Shown one piece after another: positions 1 through 6,999 of a stretch of DNA of 17,745 bases. The notes below the pieces were generated by a model, which saw only the letters and a list, made by a program, of their open reading frames with translations, was not told the DNA's origin and did no database searches. The stretch is from an uncultured Rikenella sp. Lineage in GTDB: Bacteria; Bacteroidota; Bacteroidia; Bacteroidales; Rikenellaceae. The stretch lies in contig CAJTNK010000034.1 of NCBI GenBank assembly GCA_910577885.1, positions 1 to 17,745 of the forward strand, in the 5' to 3' direction. The stretch's first letter is position 1; each line of letters opens with the position of its first letter. Both the position numbers and the translations under genes were made by a program.

Positions 1-52
1 TTTTTTTGGTTCTTTTTGTTCACAAAAAGAACAGTTCCATACAGTAGCCAAA
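1..52 (+). repeat. Copy A: right end of an intergenic foldback repeat (truncated by window start)
   Basis: A perfect hairpin has arms GTTCTTTTTGT (9-19) and ACAAAAAGAAC (22-32) around a 2-nt loop. It is followed by AGTTCCATACAGTAGCCAAA (33-52). The same tail ends copy C at about 6182-6201, and diverged forms end copies B and D. The T-run before the hairpin matches the reverse complement of the A-run after the left-end hairpins of copies C and D. This is therefore the right terminus of an element whose left part lies before the window. Confidence 0.8.
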
Positions 53-100
53 CACGGCGGTTTGCCAATTGCCGAGCGGAAAACGAGGAAGACAAAGCCA

Positions 101-118
101 ACAAAAGAACAGTTCCAT
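101..118 (+). repeat. Second, degenerate repeat-end fragment in the glyS leader
   Basis: The 18 bases at 101-118 (ending AAAAGAACAGTTCCAT) match 22-40 of copy A with one A missing. A weaker match continues to about 135. It lies between the repeat end and the glyS promoter box, so it may be a duplicated or nested terminus. The stretch 53-100 between the two fragments shows nothing else that I recognise. Confidence 0.5.
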
Positions 119-143
119 CCAGGTTACTCAAGACGAAAATTAT

Positions 144-151
144 TACATTTG
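144..151 (+). promoter_or_regulatory. Probable -7 box of the glyS promoter
   Basis: TACATTTG is a perfect match to the Bacteroidetes primary sigma factor -7 consensus TAnnTTTG. It lies 21 nt before the glyS ATG at 173, giving a leader of about 15 nt. No clear -33 TTG element is seen at the ideal distance. The box supports starting glyS at 173 rather than at the in-frame TTG at 62. Confidence 0.55.
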
Positions 152-172
152 TGGTTCGATAAACAGACCAAG

Positions 173-1720
173 ATGACACAGGAAGAACTTTTCAAGAAGC
201 TGATTGCACATAGCAAGGAGTACGGGTTTATTTTCCCATCGAGCGAGATATATGACGGACTTTCGGCCGTTTACGACTACGGGCAGTTGGGAGTCGAGTT
301 GAAGAACAACATCAAGCGGTATTGGTGGGACGCGATGACCAAGTTGCACGACAACATCGTGGGGATCGACGCCGCCATTTTCATGCACCCGAAGACCTGG
401 GAGGCTTCGGGACACGTGGGGGCGTTCAACGACCCGTTGATCGACAACAAGGACAGCAAAAAACGGTATCGGGCCGATGTGCTGATCGAAGACTGGATCG
501 CCAAGCAGGACGAGAAGATCGAAAAAGAGGTGGCCAAAGCGGCGAAACGTTTCGGGGAGGCTTTCGACCGGGAGCAGTTCGTGACGACCAATGGACGTGT
601 GCTGGAGTTGCAGGCCAAGCGGGACGCGGCGCATGAGAAGATGGCCGAAGTGCTCAATGCCAATGACTTGGCTGGAGTCAAAGCGCTGATCGAAGAACTC
701 GAAATCGCTTGTCCGATCAGCGGGACCAGGAATTGGACCGACGTGCGGCAGTTCAACCTCATGTTCAGCACCCAGATGGGGTCGACGGCGGACGGAGCCA
801 GCATCGTTTACCTGCGGCCGGAGACGGCGCAGGGGATTTTCGTCAACTTCCTCAATGTGCAGAAAACCGGCCGGATGAAGATCCCGTTCGGGATCGCGCA
901 GATCGGGAAAGCGTTCCGCAACGAAATCGTAGCCCGGCAGTTCATCTTCCGGATGCGCGAATTCGAACAGATGGAGATGCAGTTCTTCGTCAAACCGGGG
1001 ACCGAAATGCAGTGGTTCGAACACTGGCGGCAGTTCCGGATGAACTGGCACCGTGCTCTCGGGTTCGGCGACGAGCGCTACCGGTTCCACGACCATGAAA
1101 AACTGGCCCACTACGCCAATGCGGCTACGGACGTCGAGTACGAATTCCCGTTCGGGTTCAAGGAGGTCGAAGGGATTCACTCCCGGACCGATTTCGACCT
1201 CTCGCAGCACGCCAAGTTCTCGGGCAAGAAGATCCAGTACTTCGACACGGAAAGCGGCGAAAGCTATACGCCGTATGTAGTGGAAACCTCTATCGGGGTC
1301 GACCGGATGTTCCTCCAGGTCTTCTCGGCGGCCTACACCGAAGAGAAACTCGACAACGGCGAAGAACGGGTCGTGATGCGCTTCCCGGCGGCCTTGGCTC
1401 CGGTCAAAGTGGCGGTGCTGCCGCTGGTCAAAAAAGACGGACTGCCGGAGGTGGCACGCAAAATCGTCAATGACCTCAAATTCGACTACTACGTCCAGTA
1501 CGACGAAAAAGACTCCATCGGGAAACGCTATCGCAGACAGGACGCTATCGGTACGCCGCTCTGCATCACGGTCGACCACCAATCCACCCAAGACAACACC
1601 GTAACGATTCGCCACCGCGACTCCATGCAACAGGAACGGGTCGCAATCGACCAACTGCCGACTATTGTCCATAACCTGGTCAGCCTACGACCCTTGTTCG
1701 ATAAACTCAGCCGTAAATAA
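173..1720 (+). CDS. glyS: Glycyl-tRNA synthetase, homodimeric (alpha2) type
   Basis: This cytoplasmic class II aminoacyl-tRNA synthetase charges tRNA-Gly with glycine using ATP. The 515-residue product has the alpha2-type N-terminus FPSSEIYDG (21-29), then RPETAQGIF (215-223), the motif 2 region around FRNEI (248-252) with REFEQMEMQFF (262-272), and motif 3 ETSIGVDRM (371-379). The C-terminal anticodon-binding domain spans about 408-505. Residues 100-180 are a charged helical insertion usual for the family. The reading frame is open upstream to a TTG at 62, but the extra 37 residues are partly encoded by repeat sequence and lie before the promoter box, so I place the start at ATG 173. Length and motifs are normal. 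The gene appears monocistronic and converges on addB across foldback repeat B. Confidence 0.96.
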   Translation: MTQEELFKKLIAHSKEYGFIFPSSEIYDGLSAVYDYGQLGVELKNNIKRYWWDAMTKLHDNIVGIDAAIFMHPKTWEASGHVGAFNDPLIDNKDSKKRYRADVLIEDWIAKQDEKIEKEVAKAAKRFGEAFDREQFVTTNGRVLELQAKRDAAHEKMAEVLNANDLAGVKALIEELEIACPISGTRNWTDVRQFNLMFSTQMGSTADGASIVYLRPETAQGIFVNFLNVQKTGRMKIPFGIAQIGKAFRNEIVARQFIFRMREFEQMEMQFFVKPGTEMQWFEHWRQFRMNWHRALGFGDERYRFHDHEKLAHYANAATDVEYEFPFGFKEVEGIHSRTDFDLSQHAKFSGKKIQYFDTESGESYTPYVVETSIGVDRMFLQVFSAAYTEEKLDNGEERVVMRFPAALAPVKVAVLPLVKKDGLPEVARKIVNDLKFDYYVQYDEKDSIGKRYRRQDAIGTPLCITVDHQSTQDNTVTIRHRDSMQQERVAIDQLPTIVHNLVSLRPLFDKLSRK

Positions 1721-2213
1721 AATACTACAAAACTCATTCTTGTTCAGTACCCGTTCGTTAGCTACGTGCGGGTACTGTTCTTTTTCTGAAGAAAAAGAAC
1801 CAAAAAGACTTCAGAACGCATCCCGCTGGGATGCTTTGGCCGTGTCAGCCTGTGTTTGGGTGGGGACGTTTGGCGGGGGCGCGATGAGGTTGTAATTACT
1901 TTACGCGCCTCGCCGAACGTCCCCACCCATAAACCTGAGGACTGCGGAGCCTAAGGCGTAGCGTATGCTATCTCAAAAGTTTACCTTCGGTTTCCTCCTC
2001 GCCGCTCGGCAAAGCGTGCAAGCCCGCTCTGCTCTCGCTGGCAGCGTCGGTTTTGGTGCCGCTTTTTTCAACCGAGCAGCGTTCCGAGGGCAGAGGCCGC
2101 TTGCGGGCTATGCCGAGGTAGCGCGAGGAAACCGTAGGTAAAAAGCGGCAGTTTCGGCTCGTAGCCAATGAAAGAGCACCCGAGCAGGATGGAATTTTGT
2201 ATTTATTTACGAC
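1711..2213. repeat. Copy B: long intergenic foldback repeat between glyS and addB
   Basis: The whole intergenic space folds on itself. The outer left arm (1711-1776) matches the reverse complement of the outer right arm (2150-2213), sharing CGTAAATAA at the gene ends and (A/G)GCTACG further in; identity is roughly 70% by eye with small gaps. Inside are a terminal hairpin with arms GTTCTTTTTCT (1777-1787) and AGAAAAAGAAC (1790-1800), a sub-hairpin with arms GCATCCC and GGGATGC (1818-1834), and a GC-rich central hairpin (1858-1928, arms beginning GGGTGGGG and ending CCCCACCC). The right side carries an extra inverted insertion at about 1982-2140. No credible protein is encoded: the short reading frames here recur in other copies only because the DNA repeats. 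Confidence 0.85.
1982..2140. repeat. Nested inverted insertion in the right terminal hairpin of copy B
   Basis: Outer arms 1982-1997 (TACCTTCGGTTTCCTC) and 2125-2140 (GAGGAAACCGTAGGTA) are complementary at 15 of 16 positions. Complementarity continues inward less perfectly: CTCGGC...GCAAG near 2005-2022 pairs with CTTGC...GCCGAG near 2099-2117. The structure surrounds GCCGCTTTTTT at 2058-2068, whose partner AAAAAGCGGC is at 2140-2149. In copy D the equivalent two arms are separated by only 2 nt, so copy B is the same hairpin expanded by two mutually complementary inserts. Confidence 0.7.
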
Positions 2214-5049
2214 AGATTGTGCGGAAGTCGCAGAAGGCGCAGGATTGTTCGTAGGGTGTTTGGGTGAATGGCGTGGCAGGGTCCAGGAGCGAGCTCAGGA
2301 GTTGTTCCAGACCTTGAGAGAGCGCATCGGCTTGTTGCGTCGAGAGGCGTTCGAGGGGACGGGAGTCGTCCGCCTCGCAGAGCAGATAGGGCGAGAAGTC
2401 CGGCAGCCCCATTTTACGAGCCACGTAGAGCGCCGGCGAGACGTCGGTGCGTTCCGCCGCCCGGAACACCAGCGCATAAAGGAGTGTCTGGAGCACTGCG
2501 CCGTTGTGGGCGCGATAACCCAGCTCTCCGGTGCGTTTGTCGACCCGCTCGTTGACGAAGAGCCCTTCGACCGATTCGAACTCCGTGCGGTCGCCGCCGC
2601 TCTTGTAGTCCACGATGCGTAACGAGCCGTCGGCCAGCAGGTCGACCCGGTCGGCCACCCCGGCCAGCACCACCGAACGGTCGCCACCCAGGACGAACCG
2701 GTGTTTCACCTTGCGTTCCAGCCCCTGCACCACAAAACCGTCCGTTCGCGCCGCGTCGTACCGCGTGATCTGCTCCACGTAGCGCAGGACGATGTCTCGG
2801 TGGAGCATGATGCGTCCGCTGAGTTCGATTTGTTGGCCGCGCGCCCCCATGACGTCCGTCATGGCCTGTTCGACGACACGGCGTTTGCGGTCCGTCGAGA
2901 GGGTGCCGATCCGCTGCGCCGCGCCGGGCTGCCCCACCAACGGCCCGTAGAGCAGCTCCATCGCCCGGTGGAGCGTATTCCCCACGTCCAGGTGCGTCAC
3001 CTCCTGTTCGATCTGCTCCGGCGTCTCGAGCCGCTCGATGTCCGCGAAGTAGAACTTCAGCGGGCAGTCGATATAGCGGTTCAGCTTCGACGGGTAGAAC
3101 TCCATCCCCCTCAACCGGTTCAGGATCTCGGGCGACTTCTCGACCCGGATCGGCTCCACCGGCCGGTAGTCGATCCGCAGGTTGACGTTGGCCCGTTCGA
3201 CCCGGTGGGGCGACTCGTACTCCAGCTGGTAGATGTACCGGCTCTGCTCTCCGGTTCGCTGGTCGTCGGCCGCCGAGCTGTACATCATCGTGAGCCGCCG
3301 GCAGCGTGCAATGAGGCGGTAGAAGTAGTAGGCATACATCGCCTCGTGGTCCTGCGGCGTAGGGAGGCCGAAAGCCTGCCGCAGGTTGAACGGCACGTAG
3401 GAGCTCCCCTCGCGATTCCCGGGAAAGGTGTCGTCGGTGAGCGAGAGCAGGATGACGTTGTCGAAGTCGAGGTTACGGGTCTCGAGGATCCCCATGATCT
3501 GCAAGCCGCTGAGCGGCTCCCCCTCGTAAGGTACCCGGCACCGGGCCAGCGTCTGCCGCAACAGCGCGATGTAGATGCCCCGCGGCAGGTCGATGCCGCA
3601 CTCCCGCACCGTATGGCCGAGCCGGACCACGTTGTCCAGAATGGTGAAAATAAACTCCTTGCGTTCGCGCGCCTCTTCCGTGTCGGAAGCCACGCCGCCG
3701 AGCCCCGAGAGGATCTCCTCGACATAGCTCTGCATCTGTTCGACCCCGTCGACGGGTCTGAAAATCGCCCTCAGCAGCTCATCGCCCTCGAAAAACTCGG
3801 TCGGCACCCACACCGTCTGCCACGTATCGATCCGCCGGGCCACCTCGCGTGCCGCCTCGCCGGCCCGCTCGGCCACATACGGATGGGACAGGAGCCCCAA
3901 CACGTCGGTGTGCGAGAAATGGCCTTCGCGAACATGGCTCTGGAGCATCAACAGCCGCTCCAACAGCAGGTAAGGCACCGTATGGACCAGCGGATAGCCC
4001 ATCGTGACGTTGAGCTGTCCGACCTCCGGCGGAATGGAGTGCAGCACCGGCAGCAGGAGCGATTCGTCGGTCAGCACCACGGCCGTCTCCTTGTCCACGA
4101 AGCCTTGTTCGCGGTAGATGGCCTCCAGCTCGCGGTACAGGGCCTTGCACTGCAGGATATCGGACGGGGTCGAGATCGCCTCGATGCGCTTGGCCTGCAC
4201 GAAGTTGTCCCGCTCGAAGCCCGGCGCGTCGTCGCCGAACCGCGCCACGTTCCGCCGAATGAACCGACCGGCCTCCTGATCCTCCGACCGGTAAAAATAA
4301 TTGTCGTAATCCCAGTAGAACCGCCCGACACCGGTCTCCTTCAAGTAGCCGAACAACCGTTTCTCGCATTCGTTCAAGGCGTTGAACCCCACGAAACAGA
4401 AGGTCCGGCCGGCGAATCGCTCGTCGGCCCGCTCCGGATCCAAGCTCTCGGCCACATCGCGGTAGATCATCCCCCCGTAGCCGATGCCCAGCTCCCGCAG
4501 CCGAGCCTTATAGGCCGTGTAGATGGCGAAAAGCGACCGCCAGATCTTCAGAAACTGCTGCTGCTCGACCGACTGCACCCCCCGCCGATTGAGCGTCGTC
4601 CAGAATCCCCGCACCAGCTCCATCGCCTCGTCATTGCCGGCAAACAGCCCCCCGAAACGATCCTCGATGTCGTGCAGGTCGCTGACGTTGGCGTACAACG
4701 CCTCGGCGTCGATCAGGTACTTGTCGACGGTGTCGAAATCCGCGAGCAGCATCTCCCCCCAACGGAAAAAACGGTCGAACGGCTCGTCGAGATACGCGCT
4801 GTAGATCCGGTACAGCTCGGCCACCAGCCGCAGGCGATCGCCCGCCGCCAACGGCGTGAGGCTACGCACCAGGTCGTCCATCGAGAGGTAGCGCGGCTGC
4901 CACATCGGCCCTCCGCCGGCAATCGCCAACAACGCCTCGTTGAAAAACAGCCGCGCCCGTTTCCCCGGAAAAATGATATGCAGGTCGGAGATCTCCGCCC
5001 CATAAGTGGCATAGAGCGCCTCGGCGGTCTCGATCAGAAATTTTTTCAT
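2203..5049 (-). CDS. addB: AddB-type nuclease subunit (PD-(D/E)XK, Fe-S cluster)
   Basis: This is the likely partner of the AddA-type helicase-nuclease at 14394-17558, acting in resection of double-strand breaks and RecA loading. The 948-residue product has a degenerate UvrD-like N-terminal half without a Walker A motif (LHIIFPGKRARLFF at 23-36). A helicase-V-like segment at 519-545 contains LETRNLDFDNVILLS and TFPG. The C-terminal RecB-family nuclease domain has His694, Asp800, and Asp814-Tyr-Lys816. Cys662, Cys937, Cys940 and Cys946 form the C...CxxCx5C Fe-S pattern typical of AddB. All key nuclease residues are present. The start follows nadK by 34 nt on the same strand, so the two are probably co-transcribed. 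The product is shorter than Firmicutes AddB, as is usual in Bacteroidetes. Confidence 0.88.
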   Translation of the reverse strand: MKKFLIETAEALYATYGAEISDLHIIFPGKRARLFFNEALLAIAGGGPMWQPRYLSMDDLVRSLTPLAAGDRLRLVAELYRIYSAYLDEPFDRFFRWGEMLLADFDTVDKYLIDAEALYANVSDLHDIEDRFGGLFAGNDEAMELVRGFWTTLNRRGVQSVEQQQFLKIWRSLFAIYTAYKARLRELGIGYGGMIYRDVAESLDPERADERFAGRTFCFVGFNALNECEKRLFGYLKETGVGRFYWDYDNYFYRSEDQEAGRFIRRNVARFGDDAPGFERDNFVQAKRIEAISTPSDILQCKALYRELEAIYREQGFVDKETAVVLTDESLLLPVLHSIPPEVGQLNVTMGYPLVHTVPYLLLERLLMLQSHVREGHFSHTDVLGLLSHPYVAERAGEAAREVARRIDTWQTVWVPTEFFEGDELLRAIFRPVDGVEQMQSYVEEILSGLGGVASDTEEARERKEFIFTILDNVVRLGHTVRECGIDLPRGIYIALLRQTLARCRVPYEGEPLSGLQIMGILETRNLDFDNVILLSLTDDTFPGNREGSSYVPFNLRQAFGLPTPQDHEAMYAYYFYRLIARCRRLTMMYSSAADDQRTGEQSRYIYQLEYESPHRVERANVNLRIDYRPVEPIRVEKSPEILNRLRGMEFYPSKLNRYIDCPLKFYFADIERLETPEQIEQEVTHLDVGNTLHRAMELLYGPLVGQPGAAQRIGTLSTDRKRRVVEQAMTDVMGARGQQIELSGRIMLHRDIVLRYVEQITRYDAARTDGFVVQGLERKVKHRFVLGGDRSVVLAGVADRVDLLADGSLRIVDYKSGGDRTEFESVEGLFVNERVDKRTGELGYRAHNGAVLQTLLYALVFRAAERTDVSPALYVARKMGLPDFSPYLLCEADDSRPLERLSTQQADALSQGLEQLLSSLLDPATPFTQTPYEQSCAFCDFRTICRK

Positions 5050-5083
5050 ACGTCAGCTGCAGCTTCCCCCCTCGCCCTCGCGG

Positions 5084-5872
5084 TTAGTGGTTGTTGCGGG
5101 CGTCGACACCCCACAACAATTTATTCTTCAATGTCTTATAAAACGAATTGCCGACCGGTCTCACCACCCGCAGCCGATGTTCGGCCCGAGCCATCCGGAA
5201 CGTAGCCCCGTCCGCCACCGGCGACTCGCGATTGTCGAGCGTAGCGATCGCCCCGCCCCCGTGCCGCGTAGCCACCCGCAACGTCACGACGCTCGTATCC
5301 GGAATCACCAACGGCCTGATATTCAGATTATGCGGCGCTATCGGCGAGACGATCAAACACCGGCACCCGGGAGCCAAAATAGCCCCCCCGACGCTCATCG
5401 AATAGGCGGTCGAGCCGGTCGAAGTCGACACGATCACCCCATCGGCCCAATACGTAGCCACCTCCTCGCCGTCGATCCCGATCTCCACCGAAACCATCGC
5501 CGTCCCGGCCTTCTGCACCGTGAACTCGTTCACAGCCACCCCCCGCAAATCACCCTCCACCGCCAACAAGGTCCGATCCTCCACCGTATACCGCCCCGCC
5601 GCCAACCGATCCAACGCCTCGCCGATCTCCGCCATCGACACGGCGGCCATAAAACCCAACCGACCCGAATTGATCCCCAGGATCGGAATCGGGCTCCCGC
5701 CCATCTTCCGAACCGCGCTCAAAAAGGTCCCGTCGCCCCCGAAACTCAACGCCAAATCATAACCCGACGTCTCGCCCGGATTCAACACATACCCTACTCC
5801 CCGGCCTCGCAACTCCTCCTCCAACACACCCAACGACGGATTCTCTTCCCGACCATACAACGCTATCTTCAT
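5084..5872 (-). CDS. nadK: NAD kinase
   Basis: The enzyme phosphorylates NAD to NADP in the cytoplasm, using ATP or polyphosphate. The 262-residue product has the signature GGDG at 45-48 in LALSFGGDGTFL, then GINSGRLGF (66-74), the substrate-site NEFTV (115-119), and the glycine-rich ADGVIVSTSTGSTAYS (143-158). The C-terminal beta domain is present. It is somewhat short for the family (often 290 or more) because the first strand region is compact; no in-frame upstream extension is evident, and foldback copy C begins right before the ATG. It is the first gene of a probable nadK-addB operon and is divergent from pdxJ. Confidence 0.95.
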   Translation of the reverse strand: MKIALYGREENPSLGVLEEELRGRGVGYVLNPGETSGYDLALSFGGDGTFLSAVRKMGGSPIPILGINSGRLGFMAAVSMAEIGEALDRLAAGRYTVEDRTLLAVEGDLRGVAVNEFTVQKAGTAMVSVEIGIDGEEVATYWADGVIVSTSTGSTAYSMSVGGAILAPGCRCLIVSPIAPHNLNIRPLVIPDTSVVTLRVATRHGGGAIATLDNRESPVADGATFRMARAEHRLRVVRPVGNSFYKTLKNKLLWGVDARNNH

Positions 5873-5883
5873 CCCTTTTTTAC

Positions 5884-5891
5884 TATCTTTG
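5884..5891 (+). promoter_or_regulatory. Possible inward-facing -7 box, left arm of copy C
   Basis: TATCTTTG matches TAnnTTTG perfectly but points into the repeat, away from nadK. Its mirror partner is at 6238-6245. It could transcribe the foldback, or start a long-leader pdxJ transcript. The match may also be chance in an AT-rich leader. Confidence 0.3.
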
Positions 5892-6237
5892 TTCTCTTAT
5901 TAAAATTCATTCTTCTCTTTGACCGTTCATTAGCGACGTGCGGGTACTGTTCTTTTTGTGAACAAAAAGAACCAAAAAAACTTTCAGATAGCATACGCTA
6001 TGTCTTAGGCTCCGCAATCCTTAGGGGTATGGGTGGGGTTCTTTTAGGCGCGCTGAGTTTTTGCTCGCATTATGCGCGCCCAAAAAGAATCCCCACCCAA
6101 AGCACGAGGCTGACACGGCCAAAGCATCCCAGCGGGATGCGTTCGGAAGTCTTTTGGGTACCTTTTCTTCAGAAAAGGTACGGTTCCATACAGTAGCCAA
6201 AGACCGGACAAAAAAGAAGAGTTTATTTTAATAGAAA

Positions 6238-6245
6238 CAAAAGTA
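6238..6245 (-). promoter_or_regulatory. Possible inward-facing -7 box, right arm of copy C
   Basis: On the minus strand this reads TACTTTTG, a perfect TAnnTTTG match that points into the repeat from the pdxJ side. It is the inverted counterpart of the box at 5884-5891. I see no equally good box in the pdxJ sense direction. Confidence 0.25.
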
Positions 6246-6255
6246 GTTAAAAAAG

Positions 6256-6999
6256 ATGACGAGATTAAGCGTAAATATCAATAAGATTGCGACGCTTCGT
6301 AATTCGCGGGGTGGGAATATGCCCGATTTGTTGGAGGCGGCACGGAATATAGAGCGCTTCGGGGGCGAGGGGATTACGGTCCATCCGCGGCCGGACGAGC
6401 GGCATATCCGGTATGCCGATGTGCGGGCATTGAAGCCGCTGCTGACCACCGAGTTCAACATCGAGGGTTATCCCGGCGATCGGTTCATCGAGCTGGTGAA
6501 CGAGGTGAGGCCGGCGCAGGTGACGTTGGTTCCGGACGGACCGGACGCCATCACGTCGAACGCCGGGTGGGACACGCTGACGAACAAGGAGTTGTTGACG
6601 GACATTACCGCTGGGTTTCAGGCCAATGGGATTCGGGTATCGATTTTCGTGGATGCCGACCCGCGGATGGTCGAAGGGGCGGCGCGGATCGGAGCCGATC
6701 GCGTCGAACTGTATACCGAGGCCTATGCGACGGGCTACCGGAGCGACCGGGAGCAGGCCATCGCGCCGTTCGTACGGGCGGCACAAGAGGCCGAGGCGTG
6801 CGGACTGGGGCTGAACGCCGGGCACGACCTGAGTCTGGAGAACCTCGAATACTTCGCCGCACAGATACCGGGGCTTCTGGAGGTCTCGATCGGCCATGCG
6901 CTCATTTCGGAGGCCTTGTACCTCGGGCTGGAAAACACCGTGCGGCTCTACCGGCAGAAACTTCAACAAGCGGCCACGCGTCATGGAGACGATCTGTAG
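6256..6999 (+). CDS. pdxJ: Pyridoxine 5'-phosphate synthase
   Basis: PdxJ condenses 1-deoxyxylulose 5-phosphate with 3-amino-2-oxopropyl phosphate to give pyridoxine 5'-phosphate, in the DXP-dependent vitamin B6 pathway. The 247-residue TIM barrel starts with the family's MTRLSVNINKIATLRNSRGG. It has VHPRPDERHI (42-51; His43), NIEGYP (68-73; Glu70), FVDADP (131-136), LNAGHDLS (186-193; His190) and the phosphate-loop SIGHALIS (211-218). These correspond to the conserved catalytic Glu and His residues of the family. The length is normal. The start is fixed by N-terminal conservation, and the leader AAAAAAG directly before it belongs to the right arm of copy C. The 3' end overlaps cca by 17 nt, indicating one transcript. 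Confidence 0.96.
   Translation: MTRLSVNINKIATLRNSRGGNMPDLLEAARNIERFGGEGITVHPRPDERHIRYADVRALKPLLTTEFNIEGYPGDRFIELVNEVRPAQVTLVPDGPDAITSNAGWDTLTNKELLTDITAGFQANGIRVSIFVDADPRMVEGAARIGADRVELYTEAYATGYRSDREQAIAPFVRAAQEAEACGLGLNAGHDLSLENLEYFAAQIPGLLEVSIGHALISEALYLGLENTVRLYRQKLQQAATRHGDDL

Larger units (their letters stand above)
5873..6255. repeat. Copy C: intergenic foldback repeat between nadK and pdxJ
   Basis: Left arm 5873-5948 and right arm 6182-6255 are inverted copies (roughly 75-80% by eye). Read inward, they share TTTTTTA, TTTGTT, ATTAAAAT, CTTCT and CCG in the same order, and they reach both start codons. The terminal hairpins are GTTCTTTTTGT/ACAAAAAGAAC (5949-5959 and 5962-5972) and GTACCTTTTCT/AGAAAAGGTAC (6158-6168 and 6171-6181). 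The central hairpin is at 6031-6098 (GGGTGGGG to CCCCACCC), and a GCATCCC/GGGATGC sub-hairpin is at 6124-6140. The core modules are in the opposite orientation to copy B: the segment with AGCATACGCT is on the left here, and its complement is on the right in B. Confidence 0.85.

Noticed and set aside
62..172. N-terminal extension of GlyRS by 37 residues from the TTG at 62
   Set aside because: The extension is partly repeat-derived, precedes the probable promoter box at 144-151, and is not part of the conserved GlyRS N-terminus.
143..1672. Very long antisense reading frame opposite glyS (also 2701-5205 opposite addB, 6902-8359 opposite cca)
   Set aside because: High-GC coding DNA leaves the opposite strand open. 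The translations are low-complexity, rich in Arg, His and Pro, with no recognisable domain, while the sense frames encode complete known proteins.
1777..1800. Repeat-end hairpins as ordinary intrinsic terminators
   Set aside because: The hairpins lack a following T-run in the relevant direction and occur equally between divergent genes, where no terminator is expected.
1665..1895. Small recurring protein with SLATCGYCSF...EKEPK, also near 5930-6196 and 11355-11516
   Set aside because: The shared peptide comes from translating the repeat end and its hairpin. Downstream residues differ, lengths vary, and no start signals are conserved, so it is a by-product of the DNA repeat.
5873..6255. CRISPR array or insertion sequence to explain the repeats
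   Set aside because: There are no regularly spaced short direct repeats with unique spacers, and no transposase reading frame in any copy.
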